Shown here one piece after another: positions 18,219 through 26,783 of a stretch of DNA of 64,000 nt. Within the stretch, counting starts at the first letter, position 1. Every line of letters starts with the position of its first letter. The stretch covers positions 124,001-188,000 of the forward strand of contig JAJDUH010000079.1 in the NCBI GenBank assembly GCA_022826805.1, given 5' to 3'. The position numbers and the translations under genes are program-made. The stretch is from Candidatus Poribacteria bacterium. GTDB lineage: Bacteria; Poribacteria; WGA-4E; WGA-3G. Under the pieces are notes generated by a model. It made no database searches and was not told where the DNA came from. It was given only the letters and a program-made list of their open reading frames with translations.

Positions 18219-18935
18219 CTATTTTCTGAACTGGTTCAGGTATTCTTCAAGTTCGGTGTCGCGAGGATCCAACTTGTACGCTTCCTGATAGTGATCAAGC
18301 GCACTATCGGTTTTGCCTACCTTCATAAAAAAAGATCCGAGATTTCGATAGGCGACGCTGTGTGTGGGTTTCAAGTCTAAGGCACGATAGTAGTGGTCTC
18401 GGGCTCGCAACAGATAGGCTTTTGTTTCTCCAATGAGGATATTCACAGTGGTTTCGTTTTCCCAACGTTGTCGATAAACCTCGCCCCCGAGTTGTTTGGC
18501 GTGTTCCTCGATGGCATCGGCGACTGCTTCATCTCGTGTTTTGAGGACGATGACACCGGAAGTTGTTTTCGCAACGGCGGCTTTAAGTTCTTCCACTGCT
18601 TGATTGGGTGTTTCTTCTCTGAGTTCTTTTTCCCATGAGGGCCAACTGGGTCCGGCGTACCTGAGTCCCTGCTCGTAGTAAACCGTCCCAAGATCGTTAT
18701 AGATTTCAGCATTTTCAGGGCGCATTTTTAACGCAGTGCTGTAAAGCTCAATGGCTTGCTTATATTTCCCGGCGTTGAAGGCATCTGTGGCGTGCGTACG
18801 GAGTTGTTTAAATTCCTCGCTTTCCAAGTTGACAGCGATGCCCAGTTCTGCCTTGTCTCTACCAAAGAAATAGATGCCGCCAATCAGTAGGATGGCGACG
18901 CAAACAGCGATAAGTGTGGGTAGTTGCAGTTTCAT
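18219..18935 (-). CDS. TPR protein with N-terminal membrane anchor
   Basis: A 238-residue protein. Residues 6-25 form a single hydrophobic segment (TLIAVCVAILLIGGIYFFG), so it is anchored in the membrane or exported. TPR units follow: AFNAGKYKQAIELYSTALKMRPENAEIYNDLGTVYYEQG (about 50-90), then a linker with VIVLKTRDEAVADAIEEHAKQLGG, and a second pair (AYLLRARDHYYRALDLKPTHSVAYRNLGSFFMKVGKTDSALDHYQEAYKLDPRDTELEEYL). A protein-interaction scaffold in the periplasm is likely; the partner is unknown. Stands alone between repeat-rich gaps. Confidence 0.85.
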   Translation of the reverse strand: MKLQLPTLIAVCVAILLIGGIYFFGRDKAELGIAVNLESEEFKQLRTHATDAFNAGKYKQAIELYSTALKMRPENAEIYNDLGTVYYEQGLRYAGPSWPSWEKELREETPNQAVEELKAAVAKTTSGVIVLKTRDEAVADAIEEHAKQLGGEVYRQRWENETTVNILIGETKAYLLRARDHYYRALDLKPTHSVAYRNLGSFFMKVGKTDSALDHYQEAYKLDPRDTELEEYLNQFRK

Positions 18936-18986
18936 TTTTTTTAACTTTTGCCTCCGATCTGCTTTAATGATTTTCAGTACGGGTTG

Positions 18987-19125
18987 CTAGTCGTCAGTTA
19001 AAGACATTAACTGCTAACAATCTACTTCAACTTGGCGTACGCCAAGCCGGGGTGAATTGTTACTGAAAGACTTTTAACCGAAAACCGACTACTGAAAGCA
19101 TTGCGTAGCAATGCGAACTGATAAC
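18987..19125. repeat. Long palindromic repeat, copy A
   Basis: About 140 bp with central perfect 16-bp palindrome CTTGGCGTACGCCAAG (19031-19046), middle arms AACAAT / AATTGTTA, and outer arms AGTTAAAG / CTTTTAACC. A further hairpin GCATTGC, GTA, GCAATGC is at 19098-19114. Related copies are at 34543-34681 and 35721-35862. It fills most of the 200-bp gap between the TPR and HtrA genes. Confidence 0.8.
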
Positions 19126-19136
19126 TTTTAAAACAC

Positions 19137-20567
19137 TTATCTTCGTCGATTGTTTCTATTAAAAGTGATGGGAATTGTTTTATCGACGCCGTTTCGTTCA
19201 AAATGGAGTTGCATCCCACTTTGGGTACGGATAAGTTCGTCAACAACGATTTTAAAAAATTCGAGTGAGTGAATTTTGATGTCGTCAATCTGATAGATGA
19301 AATCCCCACGTTTGAGGACATCGCTTAAGCCCCTTCCTCTCTCAACGTTCGTGACAATAATACCGGGTTGTCGATATTTGCGTGCCATCGCCTTATCAGG
19401 TTGAGAAAGCGTTATGCCCCATCCAGAGGGTGTATAGTCCCATTCCAATGTTTTCAGTGTAAACTCAGTCTCTCGCTTTTTGCCACGCCGAATAAGTCCA
19501 CATGCCGTCGGTTGGTGGAGCGGGAGTAGTCGTGTGATTGTTTTAAAATCGTCTTCGCCTTTTATGCGGTATCCTGCAATCTCTGTAATGACATCTCCAC
19601 GTTTAATACCGGCATCGGCAGCAGGACTCCGTTTCTCCACTTCTGATACCAAAATTCCGGTGTTATGCGACATGGACAGCTTTTCTGCCAAGTCTTCGGT
19701 CACCGGTTGGACTTCATTAATGCCGAGGTAAGGCGGAAGGACACTGCCGTATTCGAGAATTTGCTGAATGACTTTTCTTGCCTTGTTGACTGGAATCGCG
19801 AAACCGACGCCTTGCGAGCCGCCGCTCGTTGACCGAATAACGGTATTGATGCCGATCAGCTGTCCGTGTATATTTACTAATGCCCCGCCGCTGTTGCCTG
19901 GGTTAATAGAGGCATCTGTCTGAATCAGGTCTTCGTGATAGCGGGCTTCGACTGCGAAAGCACGTTGCGTTGCACTTACAATACCAACTGTGACGGTGGG
20001 CTGCGCATCACCTATAGATAAATTGAACGGGTTTCCGATCGCAACGACCCACTCCCCGATCAACAGTGTGTCTGAATCGCCCCATTGAATTTCTGGTAGG
20101 GCTGCCCCAGCATCCACTTTCAGAAGCGCGAGGTCTGCCAAGTAGTCGAATCCGATGACTTGTGCTGCGAATTCCCTCCCATCCGAAATCGTCACGGTGA
20201 TACTATCGGCATCTCTGATGACGTGATGGTTCGTTAGAATGTGTCCCTTTTTGTCGATAATGATGCCCGAACCAACTTCTCGGAGAGAGCGTTTGCGTCG
20301 GTACGGAATATCGTCCCACAACCACCATTCAACAAACGAGGCTTGTGTCTCGACGGTACGGATTGCACTGATATTGACGATAGCAGGACTGGCATGTGTT
20401 ACCGCTGTGACGATCGCTGTCTGCCGCGATGCTGTGACCGCTTCTTGGGTCTCTTGACCTCGGAATTCAGCACTATAAGCAGGCTCACAGCGAAACCCTA
20501 CATAAATAGAGAATGCACACAGTGAGAGCAGTAGGATGTAACTGTAGCGATGACGTAAATGTATCAT
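19137..20567 (-). CDS. HtrA/DegP-like serine protease (S1C) with PDZ domains
   Basis: A 476-residue periplasmic trypsin-like protease. It has a signal peptide or anchor (residues 10-25), the catalytic triad His115 (LTNHHVI), Asp145 (DYLADLALLK) and Ser226 (INPGNSGGAL), and two PDZ-like domains (about 285-375, PPYLGINEVQPV...RSPAADAGIKRGDVITEIAG; and about 385-470, QPGIIVTNVERGRGLSDVLKRGDFIYQID). These proteases degrade or chaperone misfolded envelope proteins. The ATG at 20567 is preferred over the longer frame (20612) because a typical signal peptide begins there, though no clear ribosome-binding site is visible. Length is normal. Confidence 0.93.
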   Translation of the reverse strand: MIHLRHRYSYILLLSLCAFSIYVGFRCEPAYSAEFRGQETQEAVTASRQTAIVTAVTHASPAIVNISAIRTVETQASFVEWWLWDDIPYRRKRSLREVGSGIIIDKKGHILTNHHVIRDADSITVTISDGREFAAQVIGFDYLADLALLKVDAGAALPEIQWGDSDTLLIGEWVVAIGNPFNLSIGDAQPTVTVGIVSATQRAFAVEARYHEDLIQTDASINPGNSGGALVNIHGQLIGINTVIRSTSGGSQGVGFAIPVNKARKVIQQILEYGSVLPPYLGINEVQPVTEDLAEKLSMSHNTGILVSEVEKRSPAADAGIKRGDVITEIAGYRIKGEDDFKTITRLLPLHQPTACGLIRRGKKRETEFTLKTLEWDYTPSGWGITLSQPDKAMARKYRQPGIIVTNVERGRGLSDVLKRGDFIYQIDDIKIHSLEFFKIVVDELIRTQSGMQLHFERNGVDKTIPITFNRNNRRR

Positions 20568-20648
20568 ATAGCAAATAGTAATTAGGTCGTTCGCTCCGCT
20601 CACTGTTAGCAATTAGCAACCTGCCAACTGCTGACCGCGATATTAGAA

Positions 20649-22028
20649 TTACTGTTTCAATTTGAGGGAGATGCGATAGCCCTCAAGTCCCGGATCGGTG
20701 TCAACAATTTCTTGGACTGCTTCGGAGTTGCGTCGTTTCGCGGGAAAATCGTCGGCGTTCGCACATCGGAGTGCTATCCTTGCCCCAACTGCACTGGCGG
20801 CACGCAGATTCTCCAGTTGTACCTTTTCGAGCGTGTCGTAAGCGGTATGCCCGAAGCCTCTACCCGCTGGCGGTGCTTCAGGGTCGCCCATGTGGCATGA
20901 AGGCACACCTTTGAGAAAGAATGGAAAATGGTCGGAATAGGAATGCACCTTTTGTCCGACTGGCATTTCGGTGTGCATCTGCTGGCGCGCTGTGTTAAAG
21001 AACGGTTCCAATGCGTCCCAGCAATGAAGGACGATACCTTTGCGGCTCGCGCCACCTGCGGCATCCATATTGAGCATGAACCGAATGTCGTCTAACTCAG
21101 AAGCGTGTGCGTCAACGTAACGAAACGCTCCGGTAAGTCCGATTTCTTCGGTTCCAAAGGCGATGAACCGAACAGTCCGTTTAAGGGAATCGGCAGCGTA
21201 AGTGGACAGGGCACGCGCGGCTTCTATCACGGATACCATTCCAGAAGCGGGATCGTGTGCGCCTTGGGAGATGTCGTGTCCATCGTAGTGGCATCCCAAA
21301 ATTATCATCTCTTCGGTGTTATCATGCCCGGGCAGGTCTGCGACGACGTTCCACGATGTCCGCGGTTCGTTGATATCTGTCGTCTTGAGTTTCAACGTGA
21401 CTTTTCCCGATCCGCGTGCCAGCAGTCGCTTCAAAAATTCGCCGTCCTCTTTGCAAACGGATATACCCGGAATGGGTGCTTCTCGATTGTTTTGGAGGCT
21501 TCCTGTTTCGGGTCCGACCCCCGGGTGTTCGCTAACGAAGATGAAACCACTTGCACCCGCGAGGAAGGCACGTTCAAATTTCTCTTTACGATGTACCCAT
21601 CTACCGAGATCGGGGGGTGAGGCACTCAGCGCCATGACCAACCTATCAGTAGCAGTGTTACCGAGTGCTTCGTATTCGTCGGGACTTCCGTATCCGGCAG
21701 AGACAAGTTCGGTGGTGATGTCTCCAGACGGGCAATAGGGGAGTGAGATACAGTGCAGGGTTCGTTGAATGGGTTCGATCACCTCAAGCGTTGCCGTTCC
21801 ACGTGACCAACCGGCGTAAGGATACGCTTCGAGTTCGACATTTTGTAGTCCGTAACGTTTGAAGCACGCTGCGATAAAGTTTGCGGCTTCATATTCCTCG
21901 GGTGTTCCGGCGAACCGTGCACCGTATTCATCGCATAAGACTGTTAGGTTTTCCATTGCCTCTTGCGAGGTGTAGATGTCACCGACCATCTGCTGGTCGA
22001 TCTGCAAATAGGGGTTCGTTTTGCTCAT
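20649..22028 (-). CDS. M28 family zinc metallopeptidase
   Basis: About 459 residues with a PA-type insert and an M28 aminopeptidase/carboxypeptidase catalytic domain. Zinc ligands and catalytic residues of the family are visible: His and Asp in GCHYDGHDISQGAHDPASG, the Glu pair in FGTEEIGLTGA, Asp in MLNMDAAGG and His in GFGHTAYDTLEKV. There is no signal peptide, so it may be cytosolic or exported by another route. The ATG at 22028 is chosen because AGAAG precedes it and the longer frame only overlaps the upstream gene; even so it overlaps the Crp-like gene by 50 bp, suggesting co-transcription. Confidence 0.9.
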   Translation of the reverse strand: MSKTNPYLQIDQQMVGDIYTSQEAMENLTVLCDEYGARFAGTPEEYEAANFIAACFKRYGLQNVELEAYPYAGWSRGTATLEVIEPIQRTLHCISLPYCPSGDITTELVSAGYGSPDEYEALGNTATDRLVMALSASPPDLGRWVHRKEKFERAFLAGASGFIFVSEHPGVGPETGSLQNNREAPIPGISVCKEDGEFLKRLLARGSGKVTLKLKTTDINEPRTSWNVVADLPGHDNTEEMIILGCHYDGHDISQGAHDPASGMVSVIEAARALSTYAADSLKRTVRFIAFGTEEIGLTGAFRYVDAHASELDDIRFMLNMDAAGGASRKGIVLHCWDALEPFFNTARQQMHTEMPVGQKVHSYSDHFPFFLKGVPSCHMGDPEAPPAGRGFGHTAYDTLEKVQLENLRAASAVGARIALRCANADDFPAKRRNSEAVQEIVDTDPGLEGYRISLKLKQ

Positions 22029-22860
22029 AAGTTTCGTTCTTCTCTTCTTGGATTTGCGGGAGTGTTTCCATTCTTGCCTTAGCAATCTTTTTTAATTGCC
22101 ATGGATCAAGTACCTGAATGCGTCGAAATCGTTTCTCAAGGACTTTGTGTTGTTTAAATTGGTTGAGGAGTGTTTCCGTTTTCTCAATCGAACTACCGAT
22201 TAATTGTGCCAATTTTTTTGTTGAAAGTTTACGTAGGGTACACTGCGACCCGTGTCCTGCCAGCGTCTGATTCTGCTTCGGTGCATCTGCGTAGTTTTGT
22301 AGGAGCAGTGCAAGCCGCGATGCGGAACTCCGAAACACGATGTTTAGGAGTAAGTTCGTCGGTTCTGGACGCGATTTGCTGCGTGAAAGTGCGGGGTTAA
22401 AATTCTTTCGTTTTGTGAACATCCAAGAGATCCACGCATGCAGGTATCTCTTCAGAAGTCTACCCAATGTTTTTGGTGGCGGCATCGCTAAATGCGGTTT
22501 TCGTTTCAGGAAAAATTGAAAGTTCTTCACGTTGACAATGCCGACGACAACTTCTGTGAGCGTCTCAGCGGTGACATTCGGGTGTGCGTTATCATCTTCC
22601 CATTGAACGGCACCAAAGATTTCGCCGGGTTCCAGCAGTTCAAGAGTGACGGGTTCCCCTTCGGGTGGCGTTTCATAGATCTTGACGCGTCCTTCTTTGA
22701 GTAGGTAAACGCCCTCGGCACAGAGCGGTTCTCCGTTTTCTAACCGTTTGAAGGTCGTGAGTTGTGCGAGCGCATTGGCATCTGTTTCCGCAAGGTCGCG
22801 GAAAATATCTATCTGTTTAACAGACCAGAACCTTTCTGGAATATTTTGTTGTCTCACCAT
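21979..22860 (-). CDS. Crp/Fnr family transcriptional regulator
   Basis: A 293-residue regulator. The N-terminal cyclic-nucleotide-binding-like beta-barrel covers about 15-125 (IFRDLAETDANALAQL, GEPLCAEGVYLLKEGRVKIYE, LLEPGEIFGA), followed by a dimer helix with an unusual basic insert (about 130-165) and a C-terminal winged-helix domain whose recognition part is KLSTKKLAQLIGSSIEKTETLLNQFKQHKVLEKRFRRIQVLDPWQLKKIA. The cyclic-AMP phosphate-binding Arg of Crp is not evident, so the ligand is unknown. Overlap with the M28 gene suggests an operon. The C-terminal 30 residues are low-complexity and lie within the overlap. Confidence 0.85.
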   Translation of the reverse strand: MVRQQNIPERFWSVKQIDIFRDLAETDANALAQLTTFKRLENGEPLCAEGVYLLKEGRVKIYETPPEGEPVTLELLEPGEIFGAVQWEDDNAHPNVTAETLTEVVVGIVNVKNFQFFLKRKPHLAMPPPKTLGRLLKRYLHAWISWMFTKRKNFNPALSRSKSRPEPTNLLLNIVFRSSASRLALLLQNYADAPKQNQTLAGHGSQCTLRKLSTKKLAQLIGSSIEKTETLLNQFKQHKVLEKRFRRIQVLDPWQLKKIAKARMETLPQIQEEKNETYEQNEPLFADRPADGR

Positions 22861-23543
22861 GTTTTGATTATCCCGAAGGTATATTCTTTTGCTATTATCA
22901 ACTGTGCTGACTGTTCTAACCCAAGTTGCTACTTAACAGATTTTATAGGCTTGCGTGCAGCGTTTTCAGGGCAAGTGTTCTCTTCGCACCCCAGCGGGGT
23001 GCTATGTCTATAGAAAATCGTTGTGAAAGCGGCTGCACCCCAGCGGGGTGCTATGTTTATGAATAAGTGGTAGCTTGCGTTATTCTAAGAGTTTTTGGTT
23101 TTCTATGCCCTTAATTATAGCAGTGTGTTGTCAATAAAGCAAACAAAATATGGTTGTTGGTTATAGGTTATAAGTTATAAGTGAGGAGTCGAGATTTGAA
23201 TCCCAACGCCCTCTTCTGTAGGAGCGACCTCCCGATCGCGACACCGTACACAGAACAATCAGAAAATTGAATTGCGCTGCGTTGAAATTAGGTATTTGGT
23301 TTTTGGTTTTGGATTTGTGGGAGGATGTAAAGTTTTTGGCATTAAGCAACCCGAGTTGACACCTACAAACAGCATTGCTTTCGTCGCATTGTTTTAGCCC
23401 CAGCAGGGCGACAGGTGTATAGCAGCTATCACCTACACAACCAAGCCCCAGCGGGGCGATAGGTTATAATGTGCTGCGAATGTAGAATGCTAATTGTCTA
23501 AGCCAGGATTTAGCGGATTGTGGAGCTTTTTATATTAACTATT
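22861..23543. repeat. Non-coding region with clustered REP-like hairpins
   Basis: 683 bp without a gene. It holds two GCACCCC-AGC-GGGGTGC hairpins (22986-23002 and 23035-23051, both followed by TATGT), two shorter GCCCC-AGC-GGGGC-type units (23397-23409 with one mismatch, 23445-23457), a TGTAGGAG-headed hairpin (23218-23243) and a run of TTATAGG/TTATAAG repeats (23159-23182). The rest shows no recognisable feature. It separates the Crp gene from the end of the defence island. Confidence 0.75.
23218..23243 (+). repeat. TGTAGGAG-headed hairpin repeat, copy 2
   Basis: TGTAGGAG followed by an imperfect GCGA / TCGC stem. It shares its head with 33492-33516 and 10754-10781. Confidence 0.55.
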
Positions 23544-26120
23544 CTAACGCCTTGTAGAATACTTCTCGGCATTCAACCGAGCGGATATTTCCAAAAATTC
23601 ATTCTCACTGAATACCAATTGGAAGATGCCTTGTGCGGGACCCTCTGACATTTTCATCTTGCCAGCAGTGTTGAACGCACCCTCAAGGGTTTCCAACACC
23701 TTTCGTTTATACTCGGTGTCAAGGTTACCTTCTAAGTGCTGCCCTTTTGTGTCAAAAATCAGAACGCGTGTCACACCTCCAACTTCGTTTGCCATCGCAA
23801 CGAAATCAGGATAGATACGTCCGCGTTTCCAACCTTGTAAGTAATACCCACCGCGTTGACGCGCTGCAACCCGATGCCACCACCGTAGTGCTTTCTCCTC
23901 GTCAAGATAGTAGGCAAATTTCTTTTCCAGTTCGGAATCAAATTGTTGCTCAAATACCGGCTCAAATAGCGTTAACTGCACAGGGTTCCCGTACTTTGTG
24001 AGAGGTTTATCATCGGCACCAACTTGTATTTCATAACGCTCTACCATTCGATAGTTGGGTTCCTGCGTCTCTAAGTCAAAACGGATTTCACCTTGATCCA
24101 GTTTGTTACGAAAGACCTGTTCCGCCTGTTTTTCCACTTCGCTTTTCACGTGTTCTCGCAGGACAGGCGCGAGGTAAGAACGCCGATCATAAATCTCTGC
24201 TGCGGTTTCACCATCTGCTTTAAGGCGTTCGTGCATCTGCTCTGCAATACGCGCCGCTTGCCAGAGATTAGGCATAATATCGGACAGACGGCGCGCAAAA
24301 TCGGAAATGCTAACACTTTTGTCAACATAAGGCTCTTGATCAGGGTGGAAAACAGGTAGACTCTCACCTACATCAACCGTTGCGGTTTGCCGTTGGACGC
24401 TTTGAGGTGTAGACGCTTTCGGGTCGGGAGGTTCAATCGCTGCCCAGTCTATGTGTGGTAGGATATGTGCCTGATAATTGAGTTGAATCCAATTTTCACC
24501 ATCTTTATGGAGAACCATCGGCAGGTAGATAGACTGGTTCTGAAACCGTTCGCGACGTTCTATTAACTGCGTCTGAACTTCTGGCACTTCGCCCGCTTGT
24601 TGTGAATCCGACGCCCCCATCACTTCGTCCCCTAACCCCGTTAACCCTTCTGATTCCAATCCATTTTTGACCTGAGTGACGACTGTGCCGACATCGGCGT
24701 TATTGCAATAGACGTAGCATTGATCCAGTGATTCTCTACCGGTCAGTTGTGCGTGAGGTTGCCGCATCACCCGCCCAACGAGTTGCGTGATTGCGCGTTG
24801 TGCTTGTGTATTGTCCAACATCACCAATAGATAAGCGAAGGGGCAATCCCAGCCTTCCATCAGTGCGGATTTTGTGATGATCCAGCGCACCTGCGAGAAT
24901 TCAGAGAGTAGGTTTTCTCGTCCGAGTTCATCGTTTTCAGCGGATTTGATGCGAACTGCATTGGACGGCACATTAAGATTTTGCATAAGATATTCGCGGA
25001 CATCCTCGGCGTGGATTCGCTCTCTGTCTCGTTGATCTCTACCTGTTCGCTCCACACGCACCACAGCGATAGGGCGGATATACCGTCCCGTGCTATTTTC
25101 AAACGATTTTGCTTCGGCATCAAGCCGCTCAAGTTCATCGGCTGCTTGTCCGAGCGTTAGCTGCCACTCGGCATTCGGGAACGATGTTACCTGCACGGGC
25201 AACTTAATCATCTCTTCTTTTTTCAGATCGGGTCCCTCGATATCGACAAGCAAATTGCTAATACCACGGTTGGGTGTGGCGGAGAGTTCAATGACCATGC
25301 GGGGGTCGAGGCGGTTGATAGATTTAGCGAATTCTTCGTTTGCTGCCTGATTTCTCGCGCCGTAGGCTTTATGTGCCTCGTCCAGAACAACGACAGGACG
25401 GAGCAACTTGAACACGTTAAACAGGCTCTGTTTGATGAGTCCACCTTCGGTGTGGCACTCCAGATCGGGGTATTCGTTTAGCGTCCGAGTATTGCCGAAA
25501 ATATCATCAATATCAGGGAGAAAGCTGGGATAACGTCCGGTATCCCGAAACATACGGAGGAACTCTTTGCCTTTTTGTCGGTTTGCTGCGGGTAACATGA
25601 GGAGCATAACGCAGAGGTAGTTGGCGATGTCGTCTCTGTTGAAGGTATCCTCCTTTTCCAGCATCTTGACGCGGCCTGCACTTGCCCGATTTAACATCTT
25701 ACGGTACGGGTGTTGCCTATCCCACAGCGCAGCTTTTGTTTGGGCGTAGATTGCCTTGCTTGGGACAATCCATAGAACTAACCCGCGTTGCCAAGGGAGA
25801 CGTTCCAATGCGGCAGCAGCGAGTAGGGTCTTACCGCCACCCGTTGGTACTTTGAAACAGATGTGCGGAATTGAACGGTCTGCTTTGTCGGTGCGGTCAA
25901 CGTATTCGCCAGCAGTTGCAGCAACGCCGCCGCTTTCTTTTAATTTTTTCCACGCGGCTTTTGGGTAATTGCGTAATTCATCGGGGATCGGAACATCAAC
26001 GGGTGTCTTTTTTAGTGCCTCAATCACAGTTTCTGAATCACGCTTTGTTTCCTCAAGCGTTTCTAACCAACGACTGAAAGCGTCAAGTGCCCCGCGTTGA
26101 TATTCCTTCAATTCCATCAT
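23544..26120 (-). CDS. Type III-like restriction helicase-nuclease (Res)
   Basis: An 858-residue SF2 helicase with a nuclease tail. Walker A is VPTGGGKT (residues 91-98), Walker B is VVLDEAHKA (DEAH at 247-250), motif III is ELSATP, motif VI is QLVGRVMRQP, and near the C terminus GRIYPDFVAM followed by VLIFDTKGQH gives a PD...DxK endonuclease motif. This is the layout of the restriction subunit of Type III systems and related helicases. It pairs with the methyltransferase at 26784-28427, with hicA-hicB lying between them. Its ATG overlaps the hicB stop by 4 bases (ATGA), so its translation is probably coupled to the antitoxin. The target site is unknown. Confidence 0.88.
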   Translation of the reverse strand: MMELKEYQRGALDAFSRWLETLEETKRDSETVIEALKKTPVDVPIPDELRNYPKAAWKKLKESGGVAATAGEYVDRTDKADRSIPHICFKVPTGGGKTLLAAAALERLPWQRGLVLWIVPSKAIYAQTKAALWDRQHPYRKMLNRASAGRVKMLEKEDTFNRDDIANYLCVMLLMLPAANRQKGKEFLRMFRDTGRYPSFLPDIDDIFGNTRTLNEYPDLECHTEGGLIKQSLFNVFKLLRPVVVLDEAHKAYGARNQAANEEFAKSINRLDPRMVIELSATPNRGISNLLVDIEGPDLKKEEMIKLPVQVTSFPNAEWQLTLGQAADELERLDAEAKSFENSTGRYIRPIAVVRVERTGRDQRDRERIHAEDVREYLMQNLNVPSNAVRIKSAENDELGRENLLSEFSQVRWIITKSALMEGWDCPFAYLLVMLDNTQAQRAITQLVGRVMRQPHAQLTGRESLDQCYVYCNNADVGTVVTQVKNGLESEGLTGLGDEVMGASDSQQAGEVPEVQTQLIERRERFQNQSIYLPMVLHKDGENWIQLNYQAHILPHIDWAAIEPPDPKASTPQSVQRQTATVDVGESLPVFHPDQEPYVDKSVSISDFARRLSDIMPNLWQAARIAEQMHERLKADGETAAEIYDRRSYLAPVLREHVKSEVEKQAEQVFRNKLDQGEIRFDLETQEPNYRMVERYEIQVGADDKPLTKYGNPVQLTLFEPVFEQQFDSELEKKFAYYLDEEKALRWWHRVAARQRGGYYLQGWKRGRIYPDFVAMANEVGGVTRVLIFDTKGQHLEGNLDTEYKRKVLETLEGAFNTAGKMKMSEGPAQGIFQLVFSENEFLEISARLNAEKYSTRR

Positions 26121-26440
26121 GGTCTCATTTTCCGTTTAAAGCGTGACGTGATGAGAGTGAGGAAAGGTAAGACAGACTGTTTCTTCGGTTTTACCGTATC
26201 TACTTCGATGTTAATGTATTCTGCTGAAACACCTTCAGGTGTTTGATCGGATAATTTTGAAGTGGGCTTTGGGACGGTTTCTCCATCTTCCTGCAAACAC
26301 TCGATATGAAATTTTATGGCTTCAGAGATTTCCTTACGTGTTTCTTCAAGTGTATCACCGACTGCTATACATACGGGAAGATCCGGAACGTACGCACTAT
26401 AATTCGTATCGCCTTGTTCAAAAAATACAAGATAACGCAT
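26117..26440 (-). CDS. hicB: HicB-like antitoxin inside the restriction locus
   Basis: A 107-residue HicB: YSAYVPDLPVCIAVGDTLEETRKEISEAIKFHIECLQEDGETVPKP is the standard HicB core; the tail (about 65-107) ends in a basic stretch RFKRKMRP. It should neutralise the HicA encoded just upstream. The start codon overlaps the hicA stop (TAATG) and the stop overlaps the res start (ATGA), so the three genes form one translationally linked chain. HicB proteins commonly repress their own promoter; a palindrome in the promoter at 26704-26733 is a candidate operator. No clear ribbon-helix-helix or HTH is seen in the tail. Confidence 0.88.
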   Translation of the reverse strand: MRYLVFFEQGDTNYSAYVPDLPVCIAVGDTLEETRKEISEAIKFHIECLQEDGETVPKPTSKLSDQTPEGVSAEYINIEVDTVKPKKQSVLPFLTLITSRFKRKMRP

Positions 26441-26640
26441 TAGTTTAAGTCTCCTTTTTCTAAAGAGGCTTGTTTGAAAATATAGTTCAATGTTTGGGGA
26501 TGAACATCTTTACTCATCTTTCCGGGAACTGTCACTTTTCCAAGTTTAGTCGGATGTTTAAAATGTCTGTGGCTACCTCTCGTTTTGTGAGCAAACCACC
26601 CATCATCTTTAAGTAATTTGATGACATCTCTAACTTTCAT
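26440..26640 (-). CDS. hicA: HicA-like mRNA interferase toxin
   Basis: A 66-residue HicA with a double-stranded-RNA-binding-like fold. MKVRDVIKLLKDDGWFAHKTRGSHRHFKHP contains the catalytic His region (GSHRHFKHP), followed by KVTVPGKMSKDVHPQTLNYIFKQASL. HicA toxins cleave mRNA in the absence of HicB. Full length for the family and apparently intact. It has its own near-consensus promoter in the 143-bp gap after the methyltransferase gene, but no clear Shine-Dalgarno. Confidence 0.92.
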   Translation of the reverse strand: MKVRDVIKLLKDDGWFAHKTRGSHRHFKHPTKLGKVTVPGKMSKDVHPQTLNYIFKQASLEKGDLN

Positions 26641-26703
26641 TGTGAAGCTGCTGATTTTTGTTTTACGATTGGTGCTAACTCTTAATGCTTCTACGCTACC
26701 GAG

Positions 26704-26733
26704 AGTATATCACAGTGATTGGTGAAATGTCAA
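26704..26733 (-). promoter_or_regulatory. hicA-hicB-res promoter with palindromic operator candidate
   Basis: On the minus strand TTGACA (26728-26733), an 18-bp spacer and TATACT (26704-26709), 64 bp upstream of the hicA ATG. The perfect palindrome ATCAC-A-GTGAT (26709-26719) sits in the spacer beside the -10 box, where a bound repressor would block polymerase. A HicB-controlled promoter is a reasonable inference. Confidence 0.7.
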
Positions 26734-26783
26734 TAAGATTGCCAAATGCTTTTGCTTGCGAAGCACCCATCGGCGCGGGTCTG

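Noticed and set aside
21105..21620. A 171-codon plus-strand frame opposite the M28 peptidase
   Set aside because: Antisense shadow; the opposite strand shows all M28 metal ligands.
23187..23243. A stretch with GAATCCC considered as a tRNA T-arm
   Set aside because: No acceptor, D or anticodon arms can be built around it; it belongs to a hairpin repeat.
22986..23457. Regularly spaced palindromes suggesting a CRISPR array
   Set aside because: Repeats are only 13-17 bp, spacings are unequal (32 bp, then over 300 bp) and no cas gene is near.
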